DNA of 24,298 bases from an uncultured Eubacteriales bacterium. Its GTDB lineage: Bacteria; Bacillota_A; Clostridia; Christensenellales; Aristaeellaceae. A program made the translations under genes and the position numbers. Positions 21,566 to 24,298 of this stretch are shown in pieces. The notes beneath the pieces are model-generated. The model was not told the DNA's origin. It made no database searches and saw only the letters and a program-made list of their open reading frames with translations. Position 1 is the stretch's first letter. Every line of letters starts with the position of its first letter. Location: positions 1-24,298 of the forward strand of contig ONXY01000063.1 of NCBI GenBank assembly GCA_900321945.1, in the 5' to 3' direction.

Positions 21566-23578
21566 TCAGTTCAGCGCGACGCGGATCTCCTTCTCCTCGA
21601 AGAATCTCCGCGCTGCGCGTTCGACAGCCGTGCGCTCCTCTTCAAGCAGGGGATCTTCCATCAGCTCCCGGACGGCCCGCGCGGCTTCGTCAAGCAGCCG
21701 GGTATCCCCGTCCAGCAGGAAGCCCTGAAGCGCCTCCCCGCTCTGGCGCGTGCCCATCAGATCCCCGGGGCCTCGGATCTCCAGATCCTTCTGCGCCACG
21801 GCGAATCCGTCGTTCGTCTCGCACAGCACCCGCAGTTTCCGTCCCGAGGAGCTCAGCAGAAAGCACCAGCTTTCCCCGCCGCCCCGGCCGACCCGCCCGC
21901 GAAGCTGGTGGAGCTGGCTCAGGCCGTATCTTTCCGCGTTCTCGATCACCATTACGGCGGCGTTGGGAACGTTGACGCCGACCTCGATCACCGTGGTGGC
22001 CACGAGGACGTCCAGCGCTCCTTCCGAAAACCGCCGAAGCACCTCCGCCTTTTCGTCGCTCTTCTGCGCGCCCCAGGTAAGGCCCACCCGCAGGTCCTTC
22101 AGCACGTCCCCCGTCAGTTCGGCGTACAGCGCCTTCGCGCTCCGGACCTCGTCCAGCGCCTCGCTGTCCTCGACCAGCGGGCAGACGACGTAGGCCTGCC
22201 GCCCCCGCGCGATCTGTTCACGCAGGAAACGGTACATATCCCGCCGTTTTTCCTCCGGCACCAGGCGGGTCTTTACCGGAACCCGGCCCGGCGGCATCTC
22301 GTCCACGACGCTCAGATCCAGGTCCCCGTACAGGATCAGCGCGAGGGACCGCGGGATCGGCGTCGCCGACATGACCAGCACGTGGGGCGCCTTCTGATCC
22401 TCACCGATCCCCTTCTCCTGCAGCCGGCTTCTCTGCCGGACGCCGAAACGGTGCTGCTCGTCCGTGACCGCCAGCCCGAGCCTCCGGTACTCGACGCCGG
22501 CGCTGATCAGGGCGTGCGTGCCGAAAACGGCGCCGCAGGTTCCGTCGGCAAGCTCCCGGAGCGTTTCCCGGCGCTCCTTCGCCTTCGTGCTTCCCATGAG
22601 CAGGCGGCACCGGATTCCGAACGGCTCCAGAAGGGATACGGCGGCCTCGTAATGCTGGCGGGCCAGAATCTCCGTCGGCGCCATCATCGCGGACTGGAAT
22701 CCGGCGCCGTGCGCCAGGCAGATGGCTCCGAAGGCCAGCGCGGTTTTCCCGCACCCGACGTCCCCCTGAACCAGCCTGGACATCGCCCGGTCCCGCCCGA
22801 GATCGTCCGCGATCTCCCGCAGCACCCTCCGCTGGGCGCCGGTCGGCGCGAAGGGCATTTTCTCCCAGAAGGCTTCCGCGTCCGCCGGGTCCAGCTCCAT
22901 GGCCCATCCCGGCTGCGCCTCGTCCCGCCGCATCGCGACGCCCGTCAGATACATCAGCATGTTTTCAAAGCTGATCCTGCGGCGGGCTTCCTTCAGCCGC
23001 TCCAGCGAATCCGGGAAATGCGTCTGCCGCAGCGCGGTACGCAGGTCCGTCAGCCCGTGTCTCTCCCGGAAGGAGAGCGGAAGGGTTTCGGGGCAGCATT
23101 CGTCCGCGCCTTCCAGGGCCTCGCGGATCATCCCCCGCAGCGTTTTCGCCGGGATCCCCTTTACGGGCCTGTAGACGGGCGTCCATCCGGGCTCCGTGAC
23201 GAGGACGGGGTTCTGCATCTGCCGGCGCCCGTTTTTCACCGCGACGCGTCCGAAGAGAAGGATCTCCTTTCCCACCGGCAGCTGCTGCGTCATCCAGGGC
23301 TCGTTGAACCAGCAGAGCGGAAGCGCGTCCCCCGCCGCGTCCCGCAGTACCGCGGTCACGCGGCTGAGGCCGTGGAAGTAGGCGATCTTCGGCTTTTCGG
23401 CCACGGTTCCCCGCACCGCGGACGCGCCTTCCCCCAGCTCCCGCACAGGCCGGGCCGTCTCCCGGTCCTCGTAGCGCAGGGGAAGAAAATACAATAAATC
23501 GCGCAATGAGGCGATCCCCATTGCGCGCAGACGCTCCAGCCGGGAAGGGCCGAGCCCTTTCAGATCGGAAAGCTCCAT
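21566..23578 (-). CDS. recG: ATP-dependent DNA helicase RecG
   Basis: A 670-residue superfamily 2 helicase that remodels stalled replication forks and branched recombination intermediates. The N-terminal wedge/OB domain covers about 1-230 and begins with a helix-hairpin-helix-like stretch (LKGLGPSRLERLRAMGI). The motor has Walker A GDVGCGKT (272-279), DEQH (373-376), the SAT motif VMSATPIPRSLALILYGDLD (402-421) and the RecG family segments LSQLHQLRGRVGRGG and KDLEIRGPGDLMGTRQSG. Length is typical. ATG 23578 lies 8 bases after the fakA stop codon with GGAG overlapping that stop, so it is co-transcribed with fakA, as in Bacillus (yloV-recG). Confidence 0.98.
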   Translation of the reverse strand: MELSDLKGLGPSRLERLRAMGIASLRDLLYFLPLRYEDRETARPVRELGEGASAVRGTVAEKPKIAYFHGLSRVTAVLRDAAGDALPLCWFNEPWMTQQLPVGKEILLFGRVAVKNGRRQMQNPVLVTEPGWTPVYRPVKGIPAKTLRGMIREALEGADECCPETLPLSFRERHGLTDLRTALRQTHFPDSLERLKEARRRISFENMLMYLTGVAMRRDEAQPGWAMELDPADAEAFWEKMPFAPTGAQRRVLREIADDLGRDRAMSRLVQGDVGCGKTALAFGAICLAHGAGFQSAMMAPTEILARQHYEAAVSLLEPFGIRCRLLMGSTKAKERRETLRELADGTCGAVFGTHALISAGVEYRRLGLAVTDEQHRFGVRQRSRLQEKGIGEDQKAPHVLVMSATPIPRSLALILYGDLDLSVVDEMPPGRVPVKTRLVPEEKRRDMYRFLREQIARGRQAYVVCPLVEDSEALDEVRSAKALYAELTGDVLKDLRVGLTWGAQKSDEKAEVLRRFSEGALDVLVATTVIEVGVNVPNAAVMVIENAERYGLSQLHQLRGRVGRGGGESWCFLLSSSGRKLRVLCETNDGFAVAQKDLEIRGPGDLMGTRQSGEALQGFLLDGDTRLLDEAARAVRELMEDPLLEEERTAVERAARRFFEEKEIRVALN

Positions 23579-23586
23579 GTGAATTC

Positions 23587-24298
23587 TTACTCCACGGAAA
23601 TCAGGTAATAGTACAGGGGCTGACCGCCGTTGTGGTATTCCACGTCGCAGCCGCCGTAGATTTCCGCCAGCTCCGCGGTCAGCGCCTCGGCGTCCGCTTC
23701 CTGCACGTCGGCGCCGAAGTACACCGTGATCAGCTCGTCCTCGTCGGTCACGACGTTCTTCAGGGTCTCCAGCGCCACGTCGTGGATGGAGTCGCCGGAG
23801 AACTCGATCTGTCCGTTGTGCAGGCCGATGATGTCCCCTTCCTTTATGGCGATTCCGTTATATTCGCTGTCCCGGATCGCGTAGGTGACCGTGGCGGTCT
23901 TCACGTGCTCCGCGGCCTTGCCCATGCGGGACGCGTTCTCTTCGGGATCCAGATTCCCCTGGAAGGAGATGGCCGCCGCGATGCCCATCGCCACGTTCTT
24001 CGTCGGGATGACGCGCACGTCCTTCTCGCACATCTTCGCGGCCTGGTTGGCGGCGAAGATGACGTTCCCGTTGTTCGGCAGGACGAAGATATGCTCGGCG
24101 TGCACCTTGTTCAGGGCGCTGAGAATGTCGTCCACGGAGGGGTTCATCGTCTGCCCGCCCTCGACGACCTGATCCACGCTCAGATCCCTGAAGAAAGAGG
24201 TGAACCCGGCTCCGAGAGAAACGGCGACCATGCCGTATTCCTTATCGGGGACGCTGCTTTCCGGCTCCTCTTCGGCCGCGGATTCCGCGCCGGCCGGG
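23587..24298 (-). CDS. fakA: Fatty acid kinase subunit FakA (YloV), C-terminal part
   Basis: The frame is open through the right edge of the window, so only the last 236 or so residues are seen. FakA, with a FakB fatty-acid-binding partner, phosphorylates exogenous fatty acids to acyl-phosphate, the donor used by PlsY. The visible part is the C-terminal DegV-like/Dak1_2 domain of this family: EYGMVAVSLGAGFTSFF, VVEGGQTMNPSVDDIL, IFVLPNNGNVIFAA and RVIPTKNVAMGIAAA. It is preceded by an acidic linker at the edge (ESAAEEEPESSVPD). The N-terminal DhaL kinase domain lies outside. Position directly before recG matches the conserved yloV-recG order. The internal ATG at 24231 is not the real start, since the conserved domain begins before it. 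Confidence 0.92.
   Translation of the reverse strand, partial: PAGAESAAEEEPESSVPDKEYGMVAVSLGAGFTSFFRDLSVDQVVEGGQTMNPSVDDILSALNKVHAEHIFVLPNNGNVIFAANQAAKMCEKDVRVIPTKNVAMGIAAAISFQGNLDPEENASRMGKAAEHVKTATVTYAIRDSEYNGIAIKEGDIIGLHNGQIEFSGDSIHDVALETLKNVVTDEDELITVYFGADVQEADAEALTAELAEIYGGCDVEYHNGGQPLYYYLISVE

Noticed and set aside
1..24298. tRNA or rRNA genes, insertion sequences, prophage genes, toxin-antitoxin or defence loci
   Set aside because: None was recognised on reading either strand; all intergenic gaps except the T-box leader are short and explained by promoters, operators or terminators.

Overview
The window reads as a chromosomal segment of a GC-rich (roughly 60% by eye) Gram-positive bacterium of the class Clostridia. 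The grounds are the Bacillota-type gene neighbourhoods (phoH-pgpH-ybeY-cdd-era; fakA-recG; DUF512-der-plsY; lepA-hemW), strong GGAGG-type ribosome binding sites, a T-box leader, a c-di-AMP phosphodiesterase and a sugar ABC system under a GntR/FCD regulator. A gut or rumen Clostridia lineage is plausible, but the sequence does not fix it further. No rRNA, tRNA, insertion sequence, CRISPR array or prophage gene was seen.

Layout. (1) 1-2250, minus: an autogenously arranged sugar-uptake operon. A consensus promoter is followed by two palindromes, then the gntR-type repressor, the extracellular sugar-binding protein, an intercistronic hairpin plus a probable terminator, and the start of a permease that runs off the left edge. 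(2) 2258-3733: an RlmI-like rRNA methyltransferase (minus) and a 60-residue cysteine-rich protein (plus) with its own promoter and terminator. (3) 3731-9253, minus: a ribosome-maturation and signalling operon, phoH, pgpH, a ybeY-cdd gene fusion and era, with 4-base ATGA overlaps at two junctions.

(4) 9284-13600, plus: the most unusual part. A T-box leader with a probable leucine specifier precedes a 470-residue LeuA homologue. That protein has lost the catalytic and metal-binding residues of isopropylmalate synthase but keeps a well-conserved C-terminal leucine-binding-type regulatory domain. It is translationally coupled to an 837-residue fusion of a sugar-isomerase-like TIM barrel and an acyl-CoA synthetase with intact adenylation motifs. 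A leucine-responsive acyl-activation system is the inference; nothing here proves the substrate.

(5) 13600-14669, minus: a lone MreB-like protein with altered ATPase motifs, convergent with the preceding operon. (6) 14675-21560, plus: a housekeeping operon, DUF512 radical-SAM-like protein, der, plsY, lepA, a YpsA/DUF1273 protein that appears to start at CTG, and hemW, ending in a strong bidirectional terminator. (7) 21566-24298, minus: recG preceded by the C-terminal part of fakA (yloV), which runs off the right edge.

Coding density is very high. The only stretch over 300 bases without a gene is the divergent promoter and T-box leader at about 9245-9623. Several start sites were moved from the longest open frame on the basis of ribosome binding sites and promoters; these choices are explained per entry.
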